Shown here piece by piece: positions 47,937 to 57,149 of a stretch of 64,000 nt of DNA (its first letter is position 1; each line of letters begins with the position of its first letter). The DNA comes from Nocardia yamanashiensis NBRC 100130 (lineage in GTDB: Bacteria > Actinomycetota > Actinomycetes > Mycobacteriales > Mycobacteriaceae), in the NCBI RefSeq assembly GCF_001613325.1, contig NZ_BDCD01000037.1, positions 36,705-100,704 of the forward strand, read 5' to 3'. Below the pieces are notes generated by a model. It was not told the origin of the DNA. It worked only from the letters and a program-made list of their open reading frames with translations, and did no database searches. Both the position numbers and the translations under genes were made by a program.

Positions 47937-48677
47937 TTGGCCGCCACCGTCTTCTACCTCGACGAGATCCCCGAACCGGGAGCCACGGCCGTCCTCGACG
48001 GCCCGGAGGGCCGCCACGCCGCGACCGTCCGCCGCATCCGGGTCGGGGAGCCCATCACCCTCTCCGATGGGCACGGGATTCTCGCCGATTCCGAAGTGGT
48101 CGCGGCCCAGAAGGATCGCCTGGAACTGAAGGTCCTGAACCGCCGGACCGCCGACCCGGTCACCCCGCAGGTGACAGTGGTCCAGGCGCTCCCCAAGTCC
48201 GACCGGTCGGAACTCGCTGTCGAGCTGATGACCGAAGCGGGCGCGGACGCCATCGTCCCGTGGCAGGCGCTGCGCTGCGTTTCCAACTGGGAGGCCAAGG
48301 CCCGCAAGGGCGTCGAGAAATGGCGCGCCGCAGCCAAACAGGCCGCCCGCCAATCCCGCCGCCCCTACATCCCCGACGTCGGCGAATTGCACTCCACGCG
48401 TGAACTGCTGGAGCTGGTCCGCACCGCCAAGGCGAACGGCGCGATCGTCGCCGCCCTGCACGAATCCGGCGCGGCCCGCCTCACCGAACTCGACTTCACG
48501 GCCGTCCCCGAAGTGGTCCTGATCGTCGGCCCCGAAGGCGGCCTGGACGACTCGGAACTGAAGGCCCTCGCCGACGCAGGTGCGGACATCGTGCTTCTCG
48601 GCCCGACGGTCCTGCGCACCTCCACCGCCGCCGCCGTAGCCCTCGGCGCCCTGGGCGCCCTCACCCCGCGCTGGTAG
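47937..48677 (+). CDS. rsmE: 16S rRNA (uracil-1498-N3)-methyltransferase RsmE
   Basis: 246 residues, SPOUT fold: ATVFYLDEIP, GRHAATVRRIRVGE (PUA-like part), PKSDRSELAVELMTEAGADAIVPW, VLIVGPEGGLDDSELKAL and VLLGPTVLRTSTAA (knot with SAM site). It methylates U1498 of 16S rRNA. The start is a rare TTG at 47937; no ATG or GTG precedes the conserved N-terminus after the dnaJ stop. The dnaJ-rsmE order equals Rv2373c-Rv2372c. Confidence 0.93.
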   Translation: MAATVFYLDEIPEPGATAVLDGPEGRHAATVRRIRVGEPITLSDGHGILADSEVVAAQKDRLELKVLNRRTADPVTPQVTVVQALPKSDRSELAVELMTEAGADAIVPWQALRCVSNWEAKARKGVEKWRAAAKQAARQSRRPYIPDVGELHSTRELLELVRTAKANGAIVAALHESGAARLTELDFTAVPEVVLIVGPEGGLDDSELKALADAGADIVLLGPTVLRTSTAAAVALGALGALTPRW

Positions 48678-48946
48678 TCCGTATACCGGCCCGCGCTCGA
48701 GCGGGCCGCCCGGCACCGCGCGCACCCCTCCGGCTTGCCGCTTGCCGTCAGGTCCGCCCAGCGACATCCCCGGTTCCGACGTCGGCGAAGTGTGTGACGG
48801 AATGGCGGCGGGCCCGCGGCGGTTGTGTTCCATCGGCGCGTTTGCGCAGCTGGTAGCGGCATATTCACTGGGCGCTGTCGGTGTGCGGCGCTAAACTTTC
48901 ATCAATAACGCACCGCTCGAGACCGGAAAGCAGGCTATAGCCACTT
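48678..48946 (+). promoter_or_regulatory. Intergenic region with phoH promoter
   Basis: 269 bases without a gene. The final part has GGCTATAGCC, a perfect 10-bp palindrome (48933-48942) that contains the -10 TATAGC; the phoH TTG follows five bases later, so the mRNA is leaderless. The upstream 200 bases hold nothing I can support. Confidence 0.45.
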
Positions 48947-50053
48947 TTGAGAACACCAGGCGAAATCGGCGACCAGAACACTCCCATCGCCGGCATCGGG
49001 GCCGGCGCCGACGGGTCCGGACCGGCGGGGCGGACCGTTCGTTCCAGCATCGAATTGGCACCGGAGTCGGTGTTCGGATTCCTGGGTTCTGCTGACGAGA
49101 ACCTGCGTGAACTCGAGCGTCTCCTCGATGCCGACATCCATGTGCGGGGCAACTCCGTCACCCTGACCGGCAAGCCCGCCGAAGTGGCCCTCGCGGAGCG
49201 GGTGGTGGCGCAGCTGGTCGCGCTCACCGCGCGCAATCGCGTGGTCACCCCCGAAGCCGTGCGGCACACGTACTCCATGCTCACCGAGGGGTCCTCGGAC
49301 TCGCCGGCGGAAGTGCTGAGCCTGGACATCCTGTCCCGGCGCGGCAAGACCATCCGGCCCAAGACGCTGAACCAGAAGCGATACGTGGACGCCATCGACG
49401 CCCACACCATCGTCTTCGGCGTGGGTCCAGCCGGTACCGGCAAGACCTATCTCGCCATGGCCAAGGCCGTGCAGGCGTTGCAGACCAAGCAGGTCAATCG
49501 CATCATCCTGACCCGTCCCGCCGTGGAAGCGGGCGAACGGCTGGGCTTCCTGCCGGGCACCCTGAACGAGAAGATCGACCCGTATCTGCGGCCGCTCTAC
49601 GACGCCCTGCACGACATGATGGACCCCGAAGCCATCCCGAAACTGATGGCCGCGGGCGTCATCGAGGTCGCGCCGCTGGCGTACATGCGCGGTCGCACGT
49701 TGAACGATTCGTTCATCATTCTCGACGAGGCGCAGAACACCACGGCCGAGCAGATGAAGATGTTCCTCACCCGCCTCGGCTTCGGTTCCAAGATCGTGGT
49801 GACCGGTGACGTCACCCAGGTCGACCTACCCAACAACTCGCGCAGCGGGCTGCGGGCGGCGACCGAGATCCTCACCGATATCGACGACATCCACATCGCC
49901 TACCTCACCAGCAGCGATGTGGTGCGGCACCGGTTGGTCGGCGAGATCGTCGACGCCTACGACCGCTTCGAGGCCGAATCCGCGCCCCAGGCGGTCCACT
50001 ACCCGGGCAACCGGGCACAGCGGCGGGCCGCGGGCCGGGCCGCGCGGCACTGA
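48947..50053 (+). CDS. phoH: PhoH-like ATPase (PhoH1)
   Basis: 368 residues. N-terminal KH-like part (SADENLRELERLLDADIHVRG), then a P-loop NTPase: Walker A VGPAGTGKTYLA, Walker B FIILDEAQN, sensor VTGDVTQVDLP. Members are cytosolic ATPases/RNA helicases linked to phosphate stress and RNA metabolism. TTG 48947 is the only start after an in-frame TAG at 48938 that keeps the conserved N-terminus; it is probably leaderless. It begins the block phoH-ybeY-CNNM-deaminase-era, as in Rv2368c-Rv2364c. Confidence 0.93.
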   Translation: MRTPGEIGDQNTPIAGIGAGADGSGPAGRTVRSSIELAPESVFGFLGSADENLRELERLLDADIHVRGNSVTLTGKPAEVALAERVVAQLVALTARNRVVTPEAVRHTYSMLTEGSSDSPAEVLSLDILSRRGKTIRPKTLNQKRYVDAIDAHTIVFGVGPAGTGKTYLAMAKAVQALQTKQVNRIILTRPAVEAGERLGFLPGTLNEKIDPYLRPLYDALHDMMDPEAIPKLMAAGVIEVAPLAYMRGRTLNDSFIILDEAQNTTAEQMKMFLTRLGFGSKIVVTGDVTQVDLPNNSRSGLRAATEILTDIDDIHIAYLTSSDVVRHRLVGEIVDAYDRFEAESAPQAVHYPGNRAQRRAAGRAARH

Positions 50054-50057
50054 GCGC

Positions 50058-50094
50058 CGGGACGGCCGTGCGCGGGTTGCGGACGGCCGTCCCG
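50058..50094 (+). terminator. Hairpin between phoH and ybeY
   Basis: CGGGACGGCCGT (50058-50069) and ACGGCCGTCCCG (50083-50094) form a perfect 12-bp stem with a 13-base loop and no T-run. It may attenuate read-through into ybeY, which has its own promoter just behind. Confidence 0.55.
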
Positions 50095-50105
50095 ACAACG
50101 CCGTT

Positions 50106-50120
50106 TAGGCTTACCGGGTG
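50106..50120 (+). promoter_or_regulatory. Leaderless ybeY promoter (-10 TAGGCT)
   Basis: TAGGCT (50106-50111) stands six bases before the GTG at 50118. The same -10 hexamer precedes glyS (60943-60948) and the iron-box gene. Confidence 0.5.
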
Positions 50121-50672
50121 AGTATCGAGATCGCCAACGAGTCGGGTATCGAGGTATCCGAAGAAGAACTGGTCAGCGTCGCGCGTTTCGCGATCGGTCA
50201 GATGGATGTGCATCCGGCGGCCGAGCTGTCCATGGTGCTGGTCGATCTCGACACCATGGCCGAACTGCACGAGCGCTGGATGGACCTGCCCGGTCCGACC
50301 GACGTCATGTCGTTCCCCATGGACGAGCTGGAGCCCGGCGGGCGGCCCGACGCCGCCGAACCCGGCCCCTCCATGCTCGGCGATATCGTGCTCTGCCCCG
50401 AGTTCGCCGCGCAGCAGGCCGAAAAGGCCGGGCACTCCATGGATCACGAACTGGCCCTGCTGACCGTGCACGGCGTCCTGCACCTGCTCGGCTACGACCA
50501 TGCCGAGCCGGAGGAGGAGAAGGAGATGTTCGCCCTCCAGGCCTCGCTCCTGGAAGGCTGGTACGAGAGCCTGCGCGAAGCACAGCGCCGCGCCGAACTC
50601 GCCGAACGCGATCGGCGGCTGCTGGGCAAGACCGGATTCACCGACTCCGGTGATCCGTTGGACCCCGCGTGA
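50118..50672 (+). CDS. ybeY: Endoribonuclease YbeY
   Basis: 184 residues with the zinc motif H-G-V-L-H-L-L-G-Y-D-H (TVHGVLHLLGYDHAE), GPTDVMSFPMDE and LGDIVLCPE. It matures the 16S rRNA 3' end and serves ribosome quality control. A C-terminal tail of about 35 residues (RDRRLLGKTGFTDSG) extends the core. The GTG start is leaderless. The stop overlaps the next start (GTGA). Confidence 0.95.
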   Translation: MSIEIANESGIEVSEEELVSVARFAIGQMDVHPAAELSMVLVDLDTMAELHERWMDLPGPTDVMSFPMDELEPGGRPDAAEPGPSMLGDIVLCPEFAAQQAEKAGHSMDHELALLTVHGVLHLLGYDHAEPEEEKEMFALQASLLEGWYESLREAQRRAELAERDRRLLGKTGFTDSGDPLDPA

Positions 50673-51997
50673 ATTCGTTCGTCCTGCTCCTGCTCGCCAT
50701 TGTCCTGGTGCCCGCGGGCGGGGTGTTCGCGGCGCTGGATTCCGCGCTCAACACCATCTCCCCGGCCCGGGTGGACGATCTGGTGCGCGCCGAGCGCACC
50801 GGCGCGAATCGATTGGCGCGCATCATCGCCGACCGGCCGCGCTATGTGAACCTCATGGTGCTGCTGCGCCTGGCCTGCGAGATCAGCGCCACCGTGCTGC
50901 TGGCCGCGGTGCTGCTGGACTGGCTCGGCGAAGCCCCCGCGCTGATCATCACGGCCGCGGTCATGGTGCTGGTCGACTACCTGGTCATCGGCGTCGGACC
51001 GCGCACCCTCGGCCGCCAGCACGCGTACTCCCTCGCCCTGGGCGCGTCGCTGCCGCTGCTGGCCATCGGGCGGCTGCTCGGCCCGATCAGCAAGCTGCTC
51101 ATCCTCATCGGTAATGCCATCACCCCCGGTAAGGGCTTCCGCAACGGTCCCTTCGCTTCCGAGATCGAACTGCGCGAAGTGGTCGACCTGGCCGGTGAAC
51201 GCGGCGTGGTGGCCGATGAGGAACGCCGCATGATCCAGAGCGTTTTCGAACTCGGCGACACCGCCGCCCGCGCGGTCATGGTGCCGCGCACCGAAATGGT
51301 GTGGATCGAAGCCAACAAGACCGCCGCCCAGGCCATGTCCCTGGCGGTGCGCTCCGGGCATTCGCGCATCCCGGTGATCGGGGAGAACGTGGACGACATT
51401 CTCGGCGTCGTCTACCTGAAAGACCTTGTCCCGTACGCGGATCGGGGCAAGAAGGTGAAGGTGCGCGATGTCATGCGCCCCGCGGTCTTCGTGCCCGACT
51501 CCAAACCCCTCGACGATCTGCTCGACGAGATGCAGCGCCGCCGCAATCACCTGGCGCTGCTGGTCGACGAATACGGCGGCATCGCCGGACTGGTCAGCAT
51601 CGAGGACATTCTCGAGGAGATCGTGGGCGAGATCGCCGACGAGTACGACACCCACGAGGTCGCTCCGGTACAGGATATCGGGCACGGGAAATACCGTGTC
51701 TCGGCGCGACTTCCGGTCGAGGACCTGGGCGAGCTGTTCGGCATGGAGATCGACGACGAGGACGTCGACACCGTCGGCGGGCTGCTCGCGCACGCGCTGG
51801 GCCGCGTGCCGCTGCCCGGTTCGAAGGCGGTCATCCACGGCCTGCAATTGAAGGGGGAGGGCGGCGCGGACGCCCGCGGCCGGGTGCGGGTGCACACGGT
51901 CGTGGTGCGCAAGGCGCTGCCCGAGAAGACGAAAACCGAACCGGCGGAAGACATGCCGGGCAACGGTGCACACGAGGACGGAGAAGGCGATGACTGA
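50669..51997 (+). CDS. CNNM/CorC-type transporter (DUF21, CBS pair, CorC_HlyC)
   Basis: 442 residues: DUF21 membrane domain with about four helices (FVLLLLAIVLVPAGGVFAAL, VLLLDWLGEAPALIITAA), a CBS pair (VMVPRTEMVWIEANKTAAQA, VMRPAVFVPDSKPLDDLLDE, DEYGGIAGLVSIEDILEE) and the CorC_HlyC domain (GKYRVSARLPVEDLGELF). Members move or sense Mg2+/Co2+; older annotation calls them hemolysins. The GTG overlaps the ybeY stop, and the gene overlaps the deaminase-like gene by eight bases. Confidence 0.92.
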   Translation: MNSFVLLLLAIVLVPAGGVFAALDSALNTISPARVDDLVRAERTGANRLARIIADRPRYVNLMVLLRLACEISATVLLAAVLLDWLGEAPALIITAAVMVLVDYLVIGVGPRTLGRQHAYSLALGASLPLLAIGRLLGPISKLLILIGNAITPGKGFRNGPFASEIELREVVDLAGERGVVADEERRMIQSVFELGDTAARAVMVPRTEMVWIEANKTAAQAMSLAVRSGHSRIPVIGENVDDILGVVYLKDLVPYADRGKKVKVRDVMRPAVFVPDSKPLDDLLDEMQRRRNHLALLVDEYGGIAGLVSIEDILEEIVGEIADEYDTHEVAPVQDIGHGKYRVSARLPVEDLGELFGMEIDDEDVDTVGGLLAHALGRVPLPGSKAVIHGLQLKGEGGADARGRVRVHTVVVRKALPEKTKTEPAEDMPGNGAHEDGEGDD

Positions 51998-52433
51998 ACT
52001 GGATGCCGAGGACAACAAGCTGCTGGTGCTGGCGCGCGGCGCCATGGGGCGCACCGGCGGCAATGGCGGTGCGGCGGTGCGCGATACCGACGGGCGCACC
52101 TACGCGGCCGGTGAGGTGACGCTGGATTCGCTGCGGCTGACCGCATTGCAGGCGGCGGTCGCGGCCGCGATCTCCAGCGGCGCCGCGGGTTTCGAGGCCG
52201 CCGTGGTGGTCGCCGGCAAGTTCTCCGATCCGGGCGTGTTCGCCGTGCGCGAGGTGACCGCCGGCGCCAAGGTCATCTTCACCGATCGCACCGGCAAGGT
52301 CTTCGAGACCGTGGAGGAATACGGGGTCGAGAACCCGATCAGCGCGCGGCGACCCGAAAACGGCAATCTCGCCGGGGAGCGTCACGTTCCGGCCGCACTC
52401 GATCTCGATACCGAATCGGAGGTGTTCGAATGA
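51990..52433 (+). CDS. Cytidine-deaminase-like protein (Rv2365c type)
   Basis: 147 residues: ELDAEDNKLLVLARGAMGRTG, RDTDGRTYAAGEVTLDSLRLTALQAAVAAAISSG. The layout copies cytidine deaminases, but the zinc motif HAE is replaced by T-Y-A-A and the PCxxC is missing, so catalytic activity is unlikely. It lies between CNNM and era in this group of bacteria, overlapping both (8 and 4 bases), suggesting a regulatory or structural role. Confidence 0.75.
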   Translation: MTELDAEDNKLLVLARGAMGRTGGNGGAAVRDTDGRTYAAGEVTLDSLRLTALQAAVAAAISSGAAGFEAAVVVAGKFSDPGVFAVREVTAGAKVIFTDRTGKVFETVEEYGVENPISARRPENGNLAGERHVPAALDLDTESEVFE

Positions 52434-53359
52434 GCAACGACAGCCTGGGCAACAAGGGCGACGGCGAATTCCGTTCCGGCTTCGTCTGTTTCGTCGGCCG
52501 GCCCAATACCGGCAAGTCGACGCTGACCAATGCCCTGGTGGGGCAGAAGATCGCGATCACGTCCTCGCGCCCGCAGACCACCCGGCACACCATCCGCGGC
52601 ATCGTGCACCGTCCGCACACGCAGCTGATCCTGGTGGACACGCCCGGTCTGCATCGCCCGCGCACGCTGCTCGGGCAGCGGCTCAACGACCTGGTGCGCG
52701 ACACCTATTCCGAGGTCGACGTGATCGCCATCTGCATTCCGGCGGACGAGAAGATCGGTCCCGGTGACCGCTGGATCGTCGAGCAGATCAAGACCATGGC
52801 GCCCAAGACCAAGCTCATCGGCGTGGTCACCAAGATCGACAAGGTGAGCCGGGACCAGGTGGCGCATCAGTTGATGGCCGTGTCCCAATTGCTCGGTCCC
52901 GAAGCCGAATTGGTGCCGGTGTCGGCGGTCAAGGGCGAGCAGGTCGAGACGCTCATCGACGTCATCGCCTCCCAGATGCCCGAAGGTCCCGCGTTCTACC
53001 CGGACGGCGAGCTGACCGACGAGCCCGAGGAAACGCTCATGGCCGAGCTCATTCGTGAGGCGGCCCTGGAAGGCGTGCGCGACGAGCTGCCGCATTCGCT
53101 CGCCGTGGTGATCGAGGAGGTGCTGCCGCGCGAGGAGAACGAGGACATGCTCGACGTCCACGCGCTGCTCTACGTCGAACGCCCCAGCCAGAAGGCCATC
53201 ATCATCGGCAAGGGCGGCAATCGGCTCAAAGAGGTCGGCACCAACGCGCGCAAGCAGATCGAGCACATTCTCGGTGTGCGCATCTACCTGCACCTGCACG
53301 TGAAGGTGGCCAAGGACTGGCAGCGCGACCCCAAGCAGCTGGGCAAGCTCGGTTTCTGA
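52430..53359 (+). CDS. era: GTPase Era
   Basis: 309 residues: G1 GRPNTGKSTL, G2 TTRHT, G3 DTPGLH, G4 TKID, and the C-terminal KH domain (KAIIIGKGGNRLKEVGTNAR). Era binds the 3' end of 16S rRNA in 30S assembly. The ATG overlaps the deaminase-like stop (ATGA). It is the last gene of the phoH-era run; a hairpin follows. Confidence 0.96.
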   Translation: MSNDSLGNKGDGEFRSGFVCFVGRPNTGKSTLTNALVGQKIAITSSRPQTTRHTIRGIVHRPHTQLILVDTPGLHRPRTLLGQRLNDLVRDTYSEVDVIAICIPADEKIGPGDRWIVEQIKTMAPKTKLIGVVTKIDKVSRDQVAHQLMAVSQLLGPEAELVPVSAVKGEQVETLIDVIASQMPEGPAFYPDGELTDEPEETLMAELIREAALEGVRDELPHSLAVVIEEVLPREENEDMLDVHALLYVERPSQKAIIIGKGGNRLKEVGTNARKQIEHILGVRIYLHLHVKVAKDWQRDPKQLGKLGF

Positions 53360-53366
53360 GGCCGGG

Positions 53367-53395
53367 GAGTGGGCGCCGGGGTGCGGCGCCCACTC
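53367..53395. terminator. Hairpin between era and the convergent amidase gene
   Basis: GAGTGGGCGCC (53367-53377) and GGCGCCCACTC (53385-53395) form a perfect 11-bp stem, seven bases behind the era stop. Likely bidirectional. Confidence 0.7.
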
Positions 53396-53404
53396 GCCCG
53401 CCGA

Positions 53405-54814
53405 TCAGTTCCACCAGGCGGCGGGCCGGTGGCGGTACCACTGCTGATCCGATTCCAATTGCGCGGCAAGGGAAACCAGCAGTTCTTCGGAATTGGCGGG
53501 ACCCATGAGCTGCGCGCCGACCGGAAGTCCCGTCTCGGTGAACCCGGCCGGAACGTTCACGGCGGGCCAGCCCAGCACATTCCACGGCCAGGTGTAAGGG
53601 CAAGCGGCGGTGATGAGTTCGTCCGTCGCCCAGGAGCCGATCCCGTCGATCTCGTGCACGCGCGGCGGCGGGGTGGCGGTGGTGGGGGCCAGCACCACGT
53701 CGAAATCCTTGAAGATCCCGCCGATCTGCTTGTGCAGCAACGGTTCCGCCCGGCGCGCGGCGAACAGCGCCGGGGCGAGGATGCGGCCGACCAGCGCGTT
53801 GTGGTCGGTGCGTGGATCGACCTTCGCGCCTGGAAGCCGTTGCAGCGCTTCATTGATGCCGACCATCGAACGCGGCAGGAAGGTCGCGCCCGCGAGTACG
53901 CCGTAGTGCACGTCCGCGATGGTGACCTCGTGCCCGAGTCCGCGCAGCGCATTCGCGGTGGCGCGGACGCGGGCCTCGACCTCGTGATCGAGCTTGGTTC
54001 GGGTGGCGGTGAACGGAATTCGCAGGGAGAGGGCGATGCGCAGGCGGCCCGGATCGCGCCCGACCGCGGCGGAGGCGTTCACCGCCGGTGGGGTGTGCAG
54101 GTCGCCGGGATGCGGTCCGGCGGCGACATCGAGCAGTAGGGCCGCGTCGGCGACGGTGCGGGCGAGCGGCCCATTGACGGTCAGGCCGTAGAAGGCTTCC
54201 GGCAGCGGCCAGGTCGAGATCCGCCCGCGCTGCGGTTTGATCCCGACCAGGTTGTTCCACGCCGACGGGATGCGCACCGACCCCGCACCGTCGGAACCCA
54301 GTGCGGCGGGCACCAATCCGGCCGCCACCGCGGCGGCCGACCCACCCGACGATCCACCCGGCGTGTGCTGCGCACCCCACGGATTCCGGGTGTGGCCGAA
54401 AGCATCCCCGCTGGTGAACGGCAACTGCCCGAGCTCACAGGTATTGGTCTTGCCCACGATGACCGCACCGGCGACTCGCAACCGCCGCACCGACTCGGCG
54501 TCCTCGGTCTTCACCGGAAAATCCCCGCCGCACCCGAAAGCCGTTGGCGTACCGGTCAAATCGGTGTCGTCCTTGATCGCCAGCGGCACGCCCAGCAGCG
54601 GAGCCCGCTCACCCGCGGCGAGTTTGCGATCCGCCTCCGCCGCTTCGGCCAGCGCTTCGGCCCGCCGCACGATCCGGAAGGCATTGAGTCCCGCCTGACT
54701 GGCCTCGATCCGATCCAAGGCCGCGGTGGTCACCGCCACCGAGCTGACCTTGCCCGCCGCCAAAGCCTCCGCCAGCTCGGCCAACCCGAGTTCGCTGATC
54801 GACGCCATCGTCAT
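53405..54814 (-). CDS. Amidase (amidase-signature family, AmiA2-like)
   Basis: 469 residues: Lys in GVPLAIKDDTDLTG, cis-Ser in TPGGSSGGSAAAVA, nucleophile Ser in GSDGAGSVRIPSAW. It hydrolyses amide bonds; substrate unknown. Its location between era and recO on the opposite strand equals M. tuberculosis amiA2 (Rv2363). ATG 54814 is chosen; a second ATG at 54808 is equally possible. Confidence 0.93.
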   Translation of the reverse strand: MTMASISELGLAELAEALAAGKVSSVAVTTAALDRIEASQAGLNAFRIVRRAEALAEAAEADRKLAAGERAPLLGVPLAIKDDTDLTGTPTAFGCGGDFPVKTEDAESVRRLRVAGAVIVGKTNTCELGQLPFTSGDAFGHTRNPWGAQHTPGGSSGGSAAAVAAGLVPAALGSDGAGSVRIPSAWNNLVGIKPQRGRISTWPLPEAFYGLTVNGPLARTVADAALLLDVAAGPHPGDLHTPPAVNASAAVGRDPGRLRIALSLRIPFTATRTKLDHEVEARVRATANALRGLGHEVTIADVHYGVLAGATFLPRSMVGINEALQRLPGAKVDPRTDHNALVGRILAPALFAARRAEPLLHKQIGGIFKDFDVVLAPTTATPPPRVHEIDGIGSWATDELITAACPYTWPWNVLGWPAVNVPAGFTETGLPVGAQLMGPANSEELLVSLAAQLESDQQWYRHRPAAWWN

Positions 54815-54983
54815 GTGAGTCCCGTCTCCCTGCCGTCGCAGCAAAACGTAGCGCGATTCTGGTCACACGTCCAACATGAGTCGGCCTCAACTTGACCCCG
54901 ATCCGGGCGCGAACTCGCGACCGCGCGCGAACTCGCGGCCCACACGGCATCACCCGGTCGGTACGGCATGCAAGACTGTTGCG

Positions 54984-55763
54984 GTGCGGTTGTATCGGGA
55001 TCATGCGGTGGTGGTTCGCCAGCACAAGCTGGGCGAGGCCGATCGCATTGTCACGTTGCTGACTCGCCAGCACGGTCTGGTGCGTGCGGTGGCGAAGGGG
55101 GTGCGGCGGACGCGGTCCAAGTTCGGGGCGCGGCTGGAGCCGTTCGCGTATGTGGATGTGCAGCTGCACCCCGGACGCAATCTCGACACCATCACCCAGG
55201 TGTCGACGCTGGAAGCCTTCGCCGCCGATATCGTCGCCGACTACGGGCGCTATACGACCGCCTGCGCGGTGCTCGAGACCGCCGAACGGCTGGCGGGCGA
55301 GGAACGCGCGCCCGCGCCCCGGCTGCACACGCTCACCGCCGGTGCGTTGCGTGCGCTCGCGCTGGCCCAACGGCCGCCCGAACTCATCCTCGACGCATTC
55401 CTGCTGCGCGCCATGGGTTTCGCGGGCTGGGCCCCGGCTCTGGACGATTGCGCCCGCTGCGCAACCCCCGGCCCGCATCGCGCCTTCCACGTCTCGGCGG
55501 GCGGCGCGGTCTGCGTGCACTGCCGTCCGCCCGGCGCGGCCACCCCGATGCTCGGCGTCCTGGACCACATGAGCGCCTTGAACCGCGGCGACTGGTCCGG
55601 CGTCAACACCGTCCCCGACTCCCACCGCCGCCAGGCCAGCGGCCTCATCGCCGCCCACCTGCAATGGCACCTCGAACGCCAGCTCCGCACCCTCCCGCTC
55701 ATCGAACGCACCCGCCCGCACGAACTGGCCGAACGCGCCGAATCCGCCGCCGCCCTGGGGTAG
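54984..55763 (+). CDS. recO: DNA repair protein RecO
   Basis: 259 residues: OB-fold N-terminus (VRLYRDHAVVVRQHKLGEADR, SKFGARLEPFAYVDVQL), helical middle and a zinc finger (CARCATPG ... CVHC). It anneals ssDNA and loads RecA with RecR. The start is GTG 54984, where conservation begins; a frame open to 54876 adds a repetitive Arg/Pro N-terminus without support. Confidence 0.95.
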   Translation: MRLYRDHAVVVRQHKLGEADRIVTLLTRQHGLVRAVAKGVRRTRSKFGARLEPFAYVDVQLHPGRNLDTITQVSTLEAFAADIVADYGRYTTACAVLETAERLAGEERAPAPRLHTLTAGALRALALAQRPPELILDAFLLRAMGFAGWAPALDDCARCATPGPHRAFHVSAGGAVCVHCRPPGAATPMLGVLDHMSALNRGDWSGVNTVPDSHRRQASGLIAAHLQWHLERQLRTLPLIERTRPHELAERAESAAALG

Positions 55764-55893
55764 TGGTCATCCGTGCTTATCGCGGCTGGGACGACCTGGG
55801 CGGATGGACTCGGGATGTCGGGGGAGTGTGGAGATTGCGGGGGAAGTCCGTGGTCGGGGCCGAGGGCGGGCGGGCGTCGGGCAGGATAGGGGC

Positions 55894-56694
55894 GTGATCG
55901 GTAACCGCAGCAAGTCCGAAGCCGGGGCGACACGTACCGTGCGCCCGCCGTCGCCGCATCCGTCGGGGGCCACGCCGCCCAATATTCCGGCGGAGTTCGT
56001 GCCCAGGCATGTGGCGCTGGTGATGGACGGCAACGGGCGCTGGGCACAGGAGCGCGGGCTGCCGCGCACCGCGGGGCACGAGCGGGGCGAGGCCGTGCTC
56101 ATGGACGCGGTGGAGGGGTGCATCGAGATCGGGGTGAAATGGCTGTCCGCCTACGCGTTCTCCACGGAGAACTGGCGGCGCTCACCCGATGAGGTGCGGT
56201 TCCTCATGGGGTTCAACCGGGATGTCATCCGGCGGCGGCGGGACGAGATGAACGAGATGGGGGTGCGGGTGCGCTGGGCGGGGCGGCGACCGCGCCTGTG
56301 GCGCAGCGTCATCAAGGAATTGGAGGTCGCGGAGGAGCTGACCAAGGACAATTCGGTGATGACCTTGACCATGTGCGTGAATTACGGCGGGCGGGCCGAG
56401 ATCGCCGATGCCGCACGGGAGATCGCGCGGCGGGTGGCGGCGGGGGAGCTGGATCCGGAGAAGATCAACGAGACGACCTTCGCGCAGTATCTGGACGAAC
56501 CGGATATGCCGGATGTGGATCTGTTCCTGCGGCCCTCGGGCGAGCTGCGCAGCTCGAACTTCCTGATCTGGCAGGCCGCGTACGCCGAATTCGTCTACCA
56601 GCACACGCTTTTCCCGGACTTCGATCGCCGGAACCTGTGGGACGCCTGCCTGGAATACGCCAAGCGGGATCGCCGGTTCGGAGGCGTGAAGTGA
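55894..56694 (+). CDS. uppS: Decaprenyl diphosphate synthase (UppS family)
   Basis: 266 residues: cis-prenyltransferase signature HVALVMDGNGRWAQERGLPR (Asp binds the allylic diphosphate), SAYAFSTENWRRS, and the C-terminal DLFLRPSGELRSSNFLIWQ with YAEFVYQ. It adds isoprene units to give the C50 lipid carrier of arabinogalactan and peptidoglycan synthesis. The GTG at 55894 is chosen; the first 30 residues are Pro/Ser-rich. Rv2361c is the counterpart, also next to recO. Confidence 0.94.
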   Translation: MIGNRSKSEAGATRTVRPPSPHPSGATPPNIPAEFVPRHVALVMDGNGRWAQERGLPRTAGHERGEAVLMDAVEGCIEIGVKWLSAYAFSTENWRRSPDEVRFLMGFNRDVIRRRRDEMNEMGVRVRWAGRRPRLWRSVIKELEVAEELTKDNSVMTLTMCVNYGGRAEIADAAREIARRVAAGELDPEKINETTFAQYLDEPDMPDVDLFLRPSGELRSSNFLIWQAAYAEFVYQHTLFPDFDRRNLWDACLEYAKRDRRFGGVK

Positions 56695-57098
56695 GCGACG
56701 CCCCCACTTCCGCCGAGGAACTCCAGGCGCGCGCCGGAGCCGTCCTGGCCAATTACGACGTGAACGTTCGCGTCGAAGGCGGCGGGCTGGACTTCACCTT
56801 CGACGGCGCGCTGTGCTCGCTGCGCGGAGTGAATCTGGCTCCGGGCCTGGATGTGCTGACCCTGACCAGCGTGCTGGCCTGGGATCGGCCGCTGAAGGCG
56901 CAGTTGCACAAGAAGGTCGCCGACCGCAATGCGGAATTGCAGTTCGGCTCGATCACCGTCATCACCCGCGGCCAGCAGGCGGATGTGATGCTGCGCTACA
57001 CCTTCCCTGCCGCCGGCCTGGACGACGAAGCGCTGGCCACCATGCTGCTGCTGGTGCTGTCCGGCGTCGCCCGCGCACGCAAGGGCCTGGTGCCGTAA
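56691..57098 (+). CDS. YbjN-like small protein
   Basis: 135 residues from GTG 56691, overlapping the uppS stop by four bases. LDFTFDGALCSLRGVNLAPGL and ADRNAELQFGSITV fit the YbjN/type III chaperone-like sensory fold. No enzyme motif or signal peptide. Coupling to uppS suggests a link to envelope lipid synthesis, as with Rv2360c; the molecular role is unknown. An 11-bp hairpin (57115-57140) follows. Confidence 0.75.
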   Translation: MSDAPTSAEELQARAGAVLANYDVNVRVEGGGLDFTFDGALCSLRGVNLAPGLDVLTLTSVLAWDRPLKAQLHKKVADRNAELQFGSITVITRGQQADVMLRYTFPAAGLDDEALATMLLLVLSGVARARKGLVP

Positions 57099-57114
57099 AG
57101 GGTTCGCGCCCTCG

Positions 57115-57140
57115 GGGTGTGGGGCGCGGGCCCCACACCC
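57115..57140. terminator. Hairpin between YbjN-like gene and convergent lipoprotein gene
   Basis: GGGTGTGGGGC (57115-57125) and GCCCCACACCC (57130-57140) form a perfect 11-bp stem with a 4-base loop. Confidence 0.7.
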
Positions 57141-57149
57141 GCCGTGCAC

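Noticed and set aside
54876..54983. N-terminal extension of RecO from ATG 54876
   Set aside because: The extra 36 codons are a repeat of Asn-Ser-Arg-Pro type with no homology to RecO; conservation starts at GTG 54984.
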